A stretch of 64,000 bases of DNA from Ustilago trichophora (lineage: Eukaryota > Basidiomycota > Ustilaginomycetes > Ustilaginales > Ustilaginaceae): NCBI GenBank assembly GCA_900323505.1, contig OOIN01000032.1, forward strand, positions 1 to 64,000, given 5' to 3'. The notes under the pieces were generated by a model, which saw nothing but the letters and a program-made list of their open reading frames with translations, was not told where the DNA came from and did no database searches. The position numbers and the translations under genes are program-made. Shown here one piece after another: positions 20,476-33,400 of the stretch. Within the stretch, counting starts at the first letter, position 1. Each line of letters opens with the position of its first letter.

Positions 20476-21177
20476 TCACTTGCCCTCTGCTTCTGACTTC
20501 AATGTGAAGAGAAGCCGAGTATCAAGAACCGTAAAAAACAGAGGCAAGAAAGAAAGGTGGAAAAAATACCATTCCTGACTTGACGGAGTCGCTTGCACGC
20601 TCCCAGCCTTGGCCGTACAGGCCAGGGATGGTCGAGAGTCGCTCGAGAGCGAGGCAGAATGCGCGTGAGCCCTGACAAACATGAGGAAATGCAGAACAAA
20701 GCGAAGAAAGCCTCGAGAGAGTGGATGTATCGGGTGTGGCGGGTGTGTCGAAAACCATTGCCTGTCCGGTGCTTGTGCGATGATGATGGTGAGAAGAGAG
20801 AGGGAGGCGACGAGGGCCAGCGCTTCGACTGAGCGCGCTAGCACACATTTCTTACCGAATTCCGAGTTTTGCGTGTGAATGAATGTGTGTGATTGAATCT
20901 CTGCCGACACGACGCATTGGAAGATGCGACCCACATTCGTTTCCTCATCAGTAGCGGTCAGCATGCCAACAGTACCGGCAATACAGCCACACACAGCTCC
21001 CGAGAAATGAGTCTTCGAAAAGGCTGCCCACACAAGGCCAACCTTACCCCGCAGTACTAGCAGAAACGCAAGTGAGAGCAAAGATTTTAAGCATACTTGC
21101 AAACCAGTCGACGTTTGAATGCACACCCTGCACCTTATCTTCCAATCACACGTTGAATGCACCACAGTGTACGACAT
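20476..21177 (-). CDS. Uncertain small membrane protein ORF
   Basis: An uninterrupted 233-codon frame starts with ATG at 21177 and ends with TGA. It contains four hydrophobic stretches (SLLSLAFLLVL, ALALVASLSLLTIII, FLRFVLHFLMFV, FHLSFLPLFFTVL) and several Cys residues. I recognise no family. It lies on the same strand as and 300 bp below fer3. Embedded GTAAGG and GTAAGA sequences could be splice donors, so the real product may be shorter or spliced. It could be one of the unassigned cluster genes of U. maydis or a chance frame. No ATCWGATAA motif was seen just upstream. Confidence 0.3.
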   Translation of the reverse strand: MSYTVVHSTCDWKIRCRVCIQTSTGLQVCLKSLLSLAFLLVLRGKVGLVWAAFSKTHFSGAVCGCIAGTVGMLTATDEETNVGRIFQCVVSAEIQSHTFIHTQNSEFGKKCVLARSVEALALVASLSLLTIIIAQAPDRQWFSTHPPHPIHPLSRGFLRFVLHFLMFVRAHAHSASLSSDSRPSLACTAKAGSVQATPSSQEWYFFHLSFLPLFFTVLDTRLLFTLKSEAEGK

Positions 21178-21476
21178 GCAACGCTCTTACATCACAGAAC
21201 TCGAATGCTCTTATCACAACTATCATCTCCACAAACTTGGCTCGGGAGTCCATCTGCCAAGACGACAATGGGAGCCCAACTACTGCCTAGAATCATATAG
21301 TATCGCATGTGAGCTTCAATGTTGAGTAACTACACTTTTCTGTAGCTACAGTATGGCTGGACGGCGGATGAAACAACCAACGCAAGCACAGTTTGACATT
21401 TAATGATGGCAAGTCCGCCTCCTGTTCCTCTTGCCTCTTTACCACCATTTATACGTATCTTCTCGATCACGGAGAG

Positions 21477-24400
21477 CTACAAGACGGCGCGCAGCTTTTC
21501 AATCTCACCAACAAAGCTATCGCAAAACGCTTCGAGCTGCGATTCATCCATGGCGGATCTATCACACCGAGCTCCTATCGAAATTGTCCCTGCCCCTGCA
21601 TCCAGACCCACATCCATGTAGAGCTGTGCACCGCCCGAGCTCCTCTTTGCGTTCAAAGCACCGGCATCTACAGTAGTTCTACCCGGCATCATAGGGTGGC
21701 GTGTGAAGTAGTCGCTGTCGTGCCGCAGCTTGTGCGGTACTAGCAGCGCAGCCGTTGCTTCGGACTCCTCACCTTTACCTCTTGTTACAGTCGGTTTGTG
21801 CCACAAGAGATTCAGGTGGGCGTCGAAAGCTACAGGTGATTCGACATCGTCCTGTTGGTGCTCAGCTCGACGGACAAGCTCCATTTGGATGGATCTGAGC
21901 CGTTCCAGCACGTTTTCCCCACTTGCAGCCTTGAATCCCACCGCTACTGTCATTGGCTGCATTGATGTCGTTGGTCCCACCAGTTCCCCCAGACCATCAA
22001 ACGCAGAGGATCGGCCTGCCGTGTAAAAACCAAACGTAGGAGATTCAGGCTCCTTCTCGACCGTCTGCGATGACAGCAGACGTGCGTACGCCAGAATCAC
22101 CACAACTTGTAGCCCAAATCCATATGTATGGCATCGAGCTTCCATGTCATTCGCACCCTTTATAGCTGCCTTCCGAACGTGCATCGTCTGCTCGATCGAC
22201 TGCGCTGCACCTTGGCACACCAGTGTCGTCGAAGAATTGTGCAAGATCTCGTCCCAAAACACTTTTCTGACAGCTTGAGTACGCATAGCCTTGCGACATG
22301 TCTGTTCGACAAACCGAGTGAAGCTGACAGGCGTTCGCATTGTCTCGAGATTTCCCGTCTCGACAGCTTGGTAAAGCTGTGCAAGTTCGTTCGCCATCAG
22401 ACGCATGCTCCAAGCATCGTAGCTCGTATGGTGAAAGGTAAACAGAACAAAGTCTTTTTGTCGGCCTTGCACCAGCGTCAACCGCGCAGATGGCCTCGAC
22501 AGATCCGTGGGAGATGCATTCAGCCTCTTCACCGCCTCAAAGGCTGCAGATTCTGCGTCGTCACCGCCGTCTATGCGTGCCAAGTGGCTGCGCTCAAAGT
22601 CTCGCCAGAGTGAGCTGCTCTCGTTCAACACTACCTGAATCAACGTCTCTCCATCCTTCAAACGTACAAAGGCAGTTCGAAGTGCAGCGTTACGTCGACG
22701 CAATTCAACCCACGCAGCCTCCAGTGTCTTGGCGTCGAGCTTGTGTGCAGCGGAATAGACAAATGTGGGCTCCAGAAATCTTCGACCGCGCTGCAGCCAG
22801 AGGTCGATGTGTTGCTTTTGCCCTGTCAGTACGGGCAACACGGCCTCAACTTCTGTAGCAGGAATGTCTAGCATCTCCAGCGCCTCTTGTCTGGCTGGAC
22901 TGCTGATCAATGCCGCCTGTGCCTGCTCCGTGGTGACTGCTTCAACGTTGTCGAAACTATAGCCTTGCTTGTCAGTAGCGACAGTCATTTTGGAGAATGT
23001 GCCCGCCGAAAGTACATCGATCGGAGTCAAAGGCACCTGATCGTTTCGAGCATCACCCGAGATGCAGATGGCCAGCAACGAATCGATTCCCAGAAGGAAG
23101 AGGTTAGGACAGGCCTTGATCGTCGCTGTATCGACTTTGAGTCGCTTTGTCATGTGTCGCAGCACAATGGCCTGCTCTTTGCTACTCAGACCACGACGCC
23201 CTTCGCCGATTCCTGTGGAGAGGTGGCCGTCTTGCTGACTGCCATCTGTGGTAACGGCGAGAGGAAGAGTTGCAAGAGCTTCGGGGAAAGCACCGACTGG
23301 TCGGTTGGGTCGCACTAACAGGTCCATGAACACCTCTACAAACAGCTGCAACATCTGTGGCAGCCACATCGCTCCTCCGACTCTATCGCTAGCTCCTGCT
23401 TTGATCAGCACCACAACGTCATCCTGAATCACCGAAATATTGACAGGATACTCGGATGCCGCTTCCATCTCTGTCTCCGACACGCCCTCTTCCACTCCAA
23501 GCGAGTTTGTGGACGCATCGATGCTGGTCCAAAGATCCTGCCCAAGGTCGGTAGGTGCTTTGGACTTGCCTTCAACATTGTGAAACACAAACAGGCTATC
23601 GAACAGCGTTCTCTGGGAGCCTTGCGCTCGCCTCCAAGCACCCTGAATGCGTGCCAGCGATGCATGCTGGAAAGGCTGTGACGCAACAATACGCTCCTGT
23701 AACTCTCGTGTCACTGTACCATTCGACAAGAAGTCGTTCTTCAGATTGACTCGGATAGGCACGGTGTTGATGAGCGGACCGCTGATATCCTCGATTCCAG
23801 GTAAAGCAAGGTAGCGTCCAGATACGACTTGACCAAAACAGACGTCACGCTGCCCTGAAGATACAGCGAGCACCTTCGACCAGCTTAGCAGTGCAATTGC
23901 TTGCGGCGCTACACCTAGTTCAGCGCAAAGTCGCTTTAGCTCACCCGTAGTAACGGGAAGACGCACCTCGTCAAGTCGATACGGTATCAGAGATTTTGCT
24001 GCTGCATGTGTGGTGGGGTTGACCAGCAGGCTGGGATGTTCGAAGTTGTCTAATGTTTGCTGCCAATACTGCTCTGACTCCTGGGCAGTTGAAGCAATCA
24101 AATCTGCTGCGAGTGAGAACGGCGGATGGACAATTAGCTCTGTTGCCTCATCGCAGTAGGCAGACCGAAGATCTGCAAAGAGAGACGGCAGAGAAACACC
24201 ATCGTACAAGCTGTGATGCATCGAGACGACCATAAGATCCTGCTCGGACGCACAATGTAGCACTGCAACACGCCAAGGGCTGACGGCGAATTGCTCTGGA
24301 CGGTCGAAGCAGAAATCAATTCTGTAGTCTTGCAGCGCCTGTGAGGGGCTCTTATCAAAATGATGATGCAATATTTGTATAGGGAGGGCACCGACAGGAG

Positions 24401-27400
24401 CCACCTTGGCAGCCCACGATAGAGACTTCTGCTCTGCATCGCTTTCCATGTGGAAGCCCGTGCGTAGGATATCATGCGAAGCTGTGACGCGCTGCAAAGC
24501 TCGCTGCAGTCTCTTGTAGTCGAGTGCCTGTTTCAACTGTACAGCATGATGGTGAACGTAGAGGTTGTGTGATCGAGAGCTCAACGTCCCATTCAGCATG
24601 CCTGCTTGCAAAGGTGTTGCCGTATAGATCGTCGAGCCCTGTTTTGATGACACGGGAGTAGTTGTCTCGTCTTCCGCTACATCTTGCCCTTCAGTAAGCA
24701 GTTGCGAGAGATTTGCAATCGTTCCGGTCGAAAGAACATCGTGTGCGCTCAGCTGAAGCCCGTAGTCCTTCCTCAGACTCGCTGAGAAGCGCAGTGCAAC
24801 AATGGAATCGAGACCAATGCGCAGGAATGGGGTGTCGAGTTGAAGCAGGTCGGCGGGAGACACACTGCACATGTGGACAGCCAGATCGCGGATTTGCTTC
24901 TCGACTTGTGTCATTGGCCGGGAGGTGCCTGTAGCCTGGCCGCCTACCCGAACAGTCCTGGCTGTTGGAGAGGAAAGTGGGACACCTGCTGCCTTCAGAT
25001 CCACCTCGGCGGCTTCACCCGAAGCGATCTTCTCGAGCAGAAGGCACAAAGTCTCCATCACTGCGTCAAGCCCGTCACTTGGAAGCAGGTACCTGACCAA
25101 AGCCGAAATACGAAGCTCGTCGTTGGTAGCATCAGCAGTGACCTCAAATGCAGCTGGGGCATCCGTTTCGGCATTGACTTGATCCAGGTGCCAGCTTCTC
25201 TTCTCTTGACTGTTACCAGTCGCGTTCATCTGGATGAAGCTGAACAATACGTCAATGAGCGATCCTTGGCGTTCTGATCCGGTCCATCTGCGAATCTGAC
25301 GTATCGAAGTGTGCTGGAAGGCAAGACACGAACTGTTCCATTCGTAGCAAGCCGAAACCACATCCCGGATACTGCGCGACCCTCGATCAACGCATAGTGA
25401 GAAAGGCATGGGTACCGTCGTGAGACACGGAGCAACGATCTTGTCTGCAGAGATGTGGTCAAGGGAGCGACCCCAGAGCACATTGCCAAGCGTAAAAGCT
25501 GTGGTTTCCAAGGTTTGACTTAACACGATACCAAGAGCGGCCGCTACTAGTGAAGAAAGCGTTACCTGTTGCTTTTTCGCGGCTTCTTCAAGTGGACCGA
25601 GCTGCAATCTGCCACGACAGCGAATCGAGCCCGAATCAGCTCGAGGGAAGCGGCTCCATGCGCTTGGCTCGCTGACGGGAAAGTCCGCGAAAGTTCGGCA
25701 CCAGAAGGTTTGAGCTTTCTGGGTCGGAACGGCCAAGATCGATCCGATGAGCTCCTCAACTCCAGGCTGATGGTCATCCCTGTTCTCTCCTTCATCTCGG
25801 AGTATTCTTGCCAAATCATCGAGCAACAAAGGAAGCGAATGGCCGTCGTACAGTGCGTGGTGCACATGTAAGACAAACGACCCCATGCGGATCGCTTCCT
25901 CATCAACCTCAATGCGCCATGGTGGGACCGCAGTGATGTTTTTGAGGATCTGAAGGGCTGTTCTGGTATGATCTTCGTCTGTTCCCGCATGCACAATGTG
26001 ATTTTCGAGAACGGTCTCGGCCAACACCACCTGCGCAATCGTATCGTCATCTGCGTGATCAAAACACGTACGCAAGATGCTGTGTCGCTGAGCCAGAGAC
26101 AACCAAGCACGTCCAAGGGAAGCTGTTGAGCAAGCACCTTGCCCAAGGGAATCAATATCAAGACGCACTTGCATGCGCGCAACATAGACCGGCTCGCTGT
26201 TGCTTGTGAGAGACAGCGCAACCATGCCTTCCTGTGACGGCAGACAAGGTAATACATTTGCCAGTCGTTCTCTTCGTGGCGCTTGGAGATTCTCCCTATG
26301 ATGAGCTTGGAAAGCTTTCAGAGCTTTGATTCCCATCGCAAGATCAAGATCAGCGATGTTCTCGTCACGGCCTTGACTGGACGAATCTGATGCGATCTGG
26401 TGGATTCGATGACGCACACGAAGTCGACTGATGGGAATGATCAATCCCATCTTGCGCAGCTGACCAGCCAATTTAATCACGCTGAGACTGTCGATGCCTA
26501 GGTCAAAGATAGAAGTAGCTGGACGGATGTCCGTGGGACACTGCGGGAGGGCAAGGCGTACTGCCCTCACCACCTTCATCTCGACAATTGAGAGGGGACG
26601 CTCGGCATCGACCTTAGCACCATGACCAGGACTGCTTTGACCGCTCTGGAAATGAAAGAGTTGTGCGAGGTCCATCGATGCAAGCCAGGATTTGAGTTTT
26701 CGTGTATCAGTCTTTCCCGAAGCGGCCAGTTGGGTAAGGTGAGACAAAGCGACAACCAAGTCTGGCACCATGTAGCTCGGAAGATGCTGTTTACAGTGCT
26801 GATGTACCTGCTCAACCAATTTGCCAGTCTCGGTAGATGCCTGAAGGATTTGAGGCAGCAAATCGTGTCTCTGCTTGGTTGAGATGTCGGCCTTTGGGGT
26901 AATCAATGTGATGAGGACCGGCTTTGCAAGACTTCTAGGCTGGCAGATTACTGTTGCAGCATTGATCCTTCCATCAGCTCCGTTGATTGCGCACTGAGAT
27001 ACCTCTCCGAGCTCTAGCCGCTGGCCACGGATCTTTTCCTGGTCATCGCGTCGACCGAGGTAGTGCAGACGCCCATCCGCCATCATCCTGACTGCATCTC
27101 CAGTTCTATACATCCGCCTTCCGTCTGGAAGCCGTAAAAATCCGCTCGTTGCCTTTTGCGATGGATCGAGGGAGTGGTAGCCTAAGGCGACAAGGTCACC
27201 TTGAATACAGAGTTCTCCAGATCGCCCACGCAACACAGGACAGAGCTGATCTCTATCGTCAAAATCGATAACCACTGCAGTGTTGCCCGGTAGCACGTGT
27301 CCAATGTCACGCACATGGCTGTCGGCACGTACACGATTGACAGTGCACATGATCGTCGTCTCCGTAGGTCCGTACGCGTTAAGGACGGTGAGTGAGTTGG

Positions 27401-30400
27401 CCAGCGTATCTCGAACTCGGTCGGTCAGTTTTTCTCCGCCAACACCGAGGAACACCAACGAAGGCACCTCGTGAGCAATAAGGTCACACTGGTCCAACAA
27501 CGAAGGCACGCAACTCATGTGCGTGATTGCCATCTTTTGAATCGTACCCTTGAGATCGCCAAGTAGTAATGACCGCTCACCTGTTGCGAGTGCCATGCCA
27601 AAACGCCACGACATGAACATCTGAGAAAGATGCACGTCAAATGCTCTACCTGCCAAGCCCAGATAGCGTCCTGTGCCTCCGAGTTGTAGAGAGACCGGAC
27701 ACTCCTTGGAGACCACCTCGGCATAAGACTCGACAAAGCTGCACAAGTTGGCACGTCCCACGAGAACACCCTTCGGTTTCCCTGTCGAGCCAGAAGTGTA
27801 GAGCAAATAAGCACCGTCATCTGCTGAGGCATTGGTGGAGGCAAATTGTTCCGCAGCACGCTCGCCATCGTCATAATTCAAGGCAAGCAGGCGTTGCCCG
27901 AAGGAGTTGTCGCTGACGTTCAGTACTAGGCATTCGCAATCGTCTTCAGCATCACCAAGGCAGTCCTCTTCGGTAACCACCAATGCACAGCGACTGTCGG
28001 AAATCAAAAGACGCTTGCGTTCGGCTGGCAATTGGTCATCGATCGGGAGATAGGTTCTTCCACACTTGAAGATTGCAACGGTGACCGCGATAGAGATCAA
28101 CGATCGTTTCATGCACAAAGCGATCGGGCCCTCTGATGGTAGACCGAGCGTCTTGATCAAAGCAACTACCTGATCGGCTTGGCGTTCAAGTTCTGCATAA
28201 GACCAAGTCGATAGCGCAGCATCGTGGATGGATCCGGTCTCGAAAGAGCTTGCAGCAATCATGACGGCAGGCCAAGATGGATGGCTCTTTGCATGATGAT
28301 GAAGCCAGTACAGCGGATCATGGTTGTGGCAAATAGCGCTTGGTACCTCTGTAGGAGGAGAAGCTCGCGGAATGGTGCTTATCGAGGCTAGAGATTCGTT
28401 GATACGCCAGACCTTCTCCAGAAGCTGTTGCACCGTCTCATCTGGACTCGCTAACATCACAGAGAGCATGGCGACGACTTGGTCGAGTAGCATCGCTAAC
28501 ATCTCCTTCGAAATGCGGTCCTCCTTCACGGAGAGCTCCAGAATGACCCCATCGCCATCGCATTCGCCTTGCTCGAAAACATTGAGGACCGAGCTGTGCT
28601 CGACGCGGATTTCGGTTGAACTGTTACCCAACAGCGTCCAACGATCTTCGTCGTCCGAAGAAATTAACTGCTGTGTACAATCACCGTCCAACTCGGGCTT
28701 TTGGTGGTAAACGTACATGGCTGTGAATATCTCCTGATCGGGTCCTGTGCCCATGATCTTGGCCAGATCTCCGAGAGAGGTGAATCTGTGCTTCATAGAC
28801 TGATGTACGACAGCATCACCTTGAAGCAGCGACTGCAAAGACTCGCCCTCCGAATCTGCAGATAGTAGCAGCGAAAAAGGTAGTGTGGCGAGGAGCGGGC
28901 CCACAGCTCCTTCCTCGATGGAGAGGGAGGGATGTAAGTTTCGAAGAGACAGAACTTCTCCCAGTACTATGTGGCGACGCTCTCCGCTCTCGACGTACTG
29001 CGCCAATACCACGGCAAATGCTATTTTGATCAGCGTTGAGATTCCGGCAGTGAGAAGTCGGGACGAGCTTGGTCTGAAAAGTCGAGAGGCAGCAACGAAT
29101 GTAGCCGACGCAGCTTCGGTCGAAGGTTGTTTGACACTCGTCAGGTCTGGAAGCATGGCTGCTGGTCCACGCGCTTGTAGGCGTGTTTCCCAATACTGAG
29201 TGCTATCCCTTTGCTCTTCTGCAGTACACGCGAACGAATACTTGCATTGAGCTGAGAGAGAACTCGGAGCTGGGAGAGCAATAGCTCGCTGGGGGCAATG
29301 AGCTGCGCTGTTCGGATCAAGCGCTGCATATTCCGCACGAACTCGGTTCAAGATTATCCGAATCGACGGTCCATCGTACAAAGCATGATGGATACACAGT
29401 GCCGCATATACGGCACTTTCACCTTCGCCATCATCGACTTTGAAAGTTTTGATAGCCCACAGCGGACTTGCTCCAAGGAAAGCATCTGCACGATCGAGCG
29501 CCACCGATTTTGTCCATTTTGTCACTGCTTGGTGCATTTCTTGCTCCGAATGAAGAGTGTTTGGACTTATCACGTCGATGCAAGAAGCATCCACGGATTC
29601 GTACAGCATTTGCAGCGCAAAGACATCGAGTTCGCCATCAAAATATACTGGACCGTCTACACCTTCAGTCTGAGAGACGATGGCAAAGACGGTACGCAAC
29701 ATCTGATGAGCAGTAACCGTACGTTCCCATGACTGTGCGAAGCGATTCAAATCCACAGCGACCCCAAGACGAATGACGTGGTCCGTCCAGTACGCCAAAG
29801 GATCTGCCAGCGTTTCTGCCAACATGCCGCCTTGTAACATACTGCAAGGATACACCGCCTCGAGACTGTCTTGCAATCGCAGTGGCAGCAGCTTGCGGAC
29901 ATCAGTGTCGAATTCACTGAGCTTTGTCGTGAGGTGCTGAATTCTGGAATCATGCACTTCCCCTGCACTCGCTTGTGTATGTTGCTTGGCAAGTTCATTG
30001 ACGAGCATGCGCACCGTTGAACAAGTCAGCAGCGTCGAGATGTGAATTTTCATTCCTTTCTGCTTGAGCTTGACGGCAAGGCGAATGGCTCGGATCGAGT
30101 CGAGACCAACGCTGGGGAGTGAGCTGGTACCGTGGATATCGAGCATTTCTGTTCCAGTGATTTCGCTGATCGCTGCGATCACCTGAAGCTGGAGCGCTCT
30201 GTAGGCCTCGTCACTCTCTTGTTCTAGCACCCGTGCCACATCCTTCGAGGAGGACGACAAGTCCCATACTGAAAGGTCGGCAGATGTGTAAGCTGCTTGA
30301 AGCTTGGCACGATCAATCTTTGCGGAAGCGGTTTGCGGAATATGTGACAGCACAAGGATCATTGACGGCACCATGTAGGGTGGCAACACGTCACGAACTT

Positions 30401-33400
30401 CCCGCAACGTCCAATGGGCAAGGTCAATGGCACCGGCATTCGTTAGCAGTATGTCTGTTGATGACGCCGACGTTCCCAATGAGTCAGCGGAAGAAGCGAT
30501 GTCGGGACAGGCGAGGAAACCAATCACCTGCTTGGAAGGTCGATCAGGCCGACTCAACATCATGACCTCGGCTCGCTCCACCAACACCCTGCCCTGTCTT
30601 TGTACAGAGACGATTGCCGCCGAGATCTCACTAAGTTCGACCCGGATACCGCCCAGCTTGATCAGGTCGTCACGTCTTCCGATGAACTCAATGCTGCCAT
30701 CGTGAAGCATCCTGACATAGTCTCCGGTGTAGTACAGCCGCTGCTGCAGTTCATTCGAGAAAGTGAAAGCAGCTTTGGTCTTTTCCTGGTCGTTCAGGTA
30801 GCCACGACCCACCTGCTTGCCCGCTAAAACCAATTCTCCGACAGCTCCCTTGCCGCAGGGCCGAAGTGGCTGACTTCGATCTCTGCAAACGAAAGCATTG
30901 ACACTTTGCATCGGCAAGCCAACGTTGGCACTCTGTAGTTTGTCGTTACGATCAAGGCGACGTAAAGTCGCGACAACAGTCACCTCTGCTGGTCCATAAG
31001 TGTTATACACTGCGATCGGGGCAAAGTCTTCAGCCCGACTAGCACCGGTCCAGTCAGCTGCGACCGCCTCTGTCAGCTTCTCGCCGATGAAAGTGACCGA
31101 TTTGAGGCTGGGGCAAGAAGCTCTAGGCAAAGCTGCTGCAAAGGCGGGCGTGAGATGCGCATGGTTCGCTTGAGAGGCCGCAACAAGCTCAGCTGTCGAT
31201 CCTAGCATGATTTCACGTGTCGCTGCTATCACCGTTCCCCCCAATCCCCATGTCCAGAAGAGATCTTGAACAAACACATCGAACGTATATGCTGAGAACT
31301 GCAAGCAGCGTGGTGGTTGTCCCTCTTGCGGGGGACGCACATGGTACTGCAATGCTTGCATACTCGTTACGGCGGCACTGTGTTCGATCATGACTCCCTT
31401 CGGTGCTCCTGTGGTACCACTCGTCCAGATCAAGTAGGCAAGCGTGTCTGGCGCTGCCGACGGCTCGAGATTGTTGGAAGAGAGTTGGCCCGATTGTCGG
31501 AGATCGCAGACATCCACTCGAAACAGTTTGGCCTGCCCCTCTTCTTGGATCACGCCAAGACTAGCCGATGTGAACGGAGTTACCAAGATGATGTTGCTTC
31601 GTGTCCTAGCGATCAGCTCTAGCTGTCTGGCCCGTGGAGACTGGACGTCGATCGGACACCAAGCACCTCCAGCCTTGAGAATTGCGAGCACTGCAATGTA
31701 CATTTCTGCACATCGTTCCATACAGATAGGTACAGGCTGGTCGCAGAGTGCCGTCTTACCCGTCAACGACAACAAGTGCCTGGCCAGACGATTTGCACGG
31801 GCATTGAGCTCGGAGTACGTCCAGCGTTGCGAAGAACTTTTCGCATGAGAGCTCAAGGCTGTGAAGAACTCGAGAGCAATGGCGTCAGGATTGCTAGCAG
31901 CTATACATTCGAATTCAGAATGCAGCAAAGTTTTCTTGGCAGCTGGACTAGCAATTTCGCTGTTGCGAGAGATCGAGAGCGCTGTGGAGCGCAGAACTTC
32001 GCCATTAAGTATCTGAGCAACAGTTGTGGTGTCTGGTTCACTCATCAGGCGATGCAGCACGTCATCGTACTGTTGTAGCAACAGCTTGGCCGACGAAGCA
32101 TCCAGAACAGATCGGGAATACGTCAAACGCAACCGTAGCCCCTGTTCAGCTTGATTTGAGGGCCACACCTCTACCATAATAGCAAAGTCGTTCGCCATAA
32201 CTGGATAAGAAACCGATGTCCATGGTGCAGATGCATAAGCACTGTCAGGAGCATCGAAGCGCTGCACAGCGAACAAGGTGTCAAACGGCATGCCTCCCGA
32301 AGAAGCGAGTGCTCCAAGCGGGATCTCTAGATGAGCCAAAGCAGCCGTGCTAGCTTTCGTCGACTCAACAAGAAGTTGCTTTGTGCTCGTGTTGTAAGGC
32401 TCGTTCCCTTTTTTCCCCATACGAGTGATGAAAGGGATCACATTAAAGGTCGGGGCCATGCAGGAGCGCGTACGCTCATCGAGTCTTCCGGAATGAACGC
32501 TGCCACTGATGACATGATCGACATCTTCATCTTCAGCGTAGGCTGCGAGAATAAGGTTCCAAGCAGTTTGCATCAGGACCAACGCAGTAGTTCGCTGATG
32601 TCTTGCTTGCTTGACGACTTCATCCATCGACGAGCGCGAACGCAATTCCAGAACTGCACTGCTGGTCGCTAACTCAACCTGCATCTTCGTCTTGATGCCG
32701 TTGACGCAAGGGAACCGTGTCGTGCCGATGCCATCGAGCTTCTCCCGCCAGAACCGACGCGATCCGTCGAGTTCACCTGTGAAATGATGACGGACCGCGC
32801 TCTCGATCTCTGTGCAGTTCGTAGCTGCGGCTCGATTGACACAGTTGTCTATCGAGGCAGCTACCTCCTGTTGAATCAAGTCCAGGCTGCCTCCGTCAAA
32901 GATAGCATGCATCATGCTCAATACCACAAAGCTTTCCGCGCCTTCATCGTCTGTATTAGACAGCAGAAGGCCAAGGTGCCAAGGGGGCCGATCCAGAGTG
33001 ATGCTGCTATCGACACGCTCCAAGTGCTCCTCCAGAGATGTTTTTAGAGAAGTCCTTGAGATGTGTTCGCTGACATTGCCGTCATAAGATCCTGGGGAGA
33101 GGATGCACTGCGCGAATGGTGCAAGCTTGTCATCGATCGGAACAAACACTGTTCGATAGATATCGTGCCGCTGAGTGGCCAGTTGGAAAGCCTCGTAGAC
33201 GTGGCGAGCTTCCGATGCGGAAGCCATGTGATAGACAGTATGATTGATGTACGATCTTTTGGAGCCAGAGGAGGTAGCCCGAGTCAGAAAGCTCGTCAGC
33301 ATGCCAGATTGGGTTGCCGTGGTGGGGAGAATCCCACGCACACGCCTTCGCGTTTCTTCGTCAGTCAAAGCTGCGAGCACTCCGGGGCGACATCGAAGCT

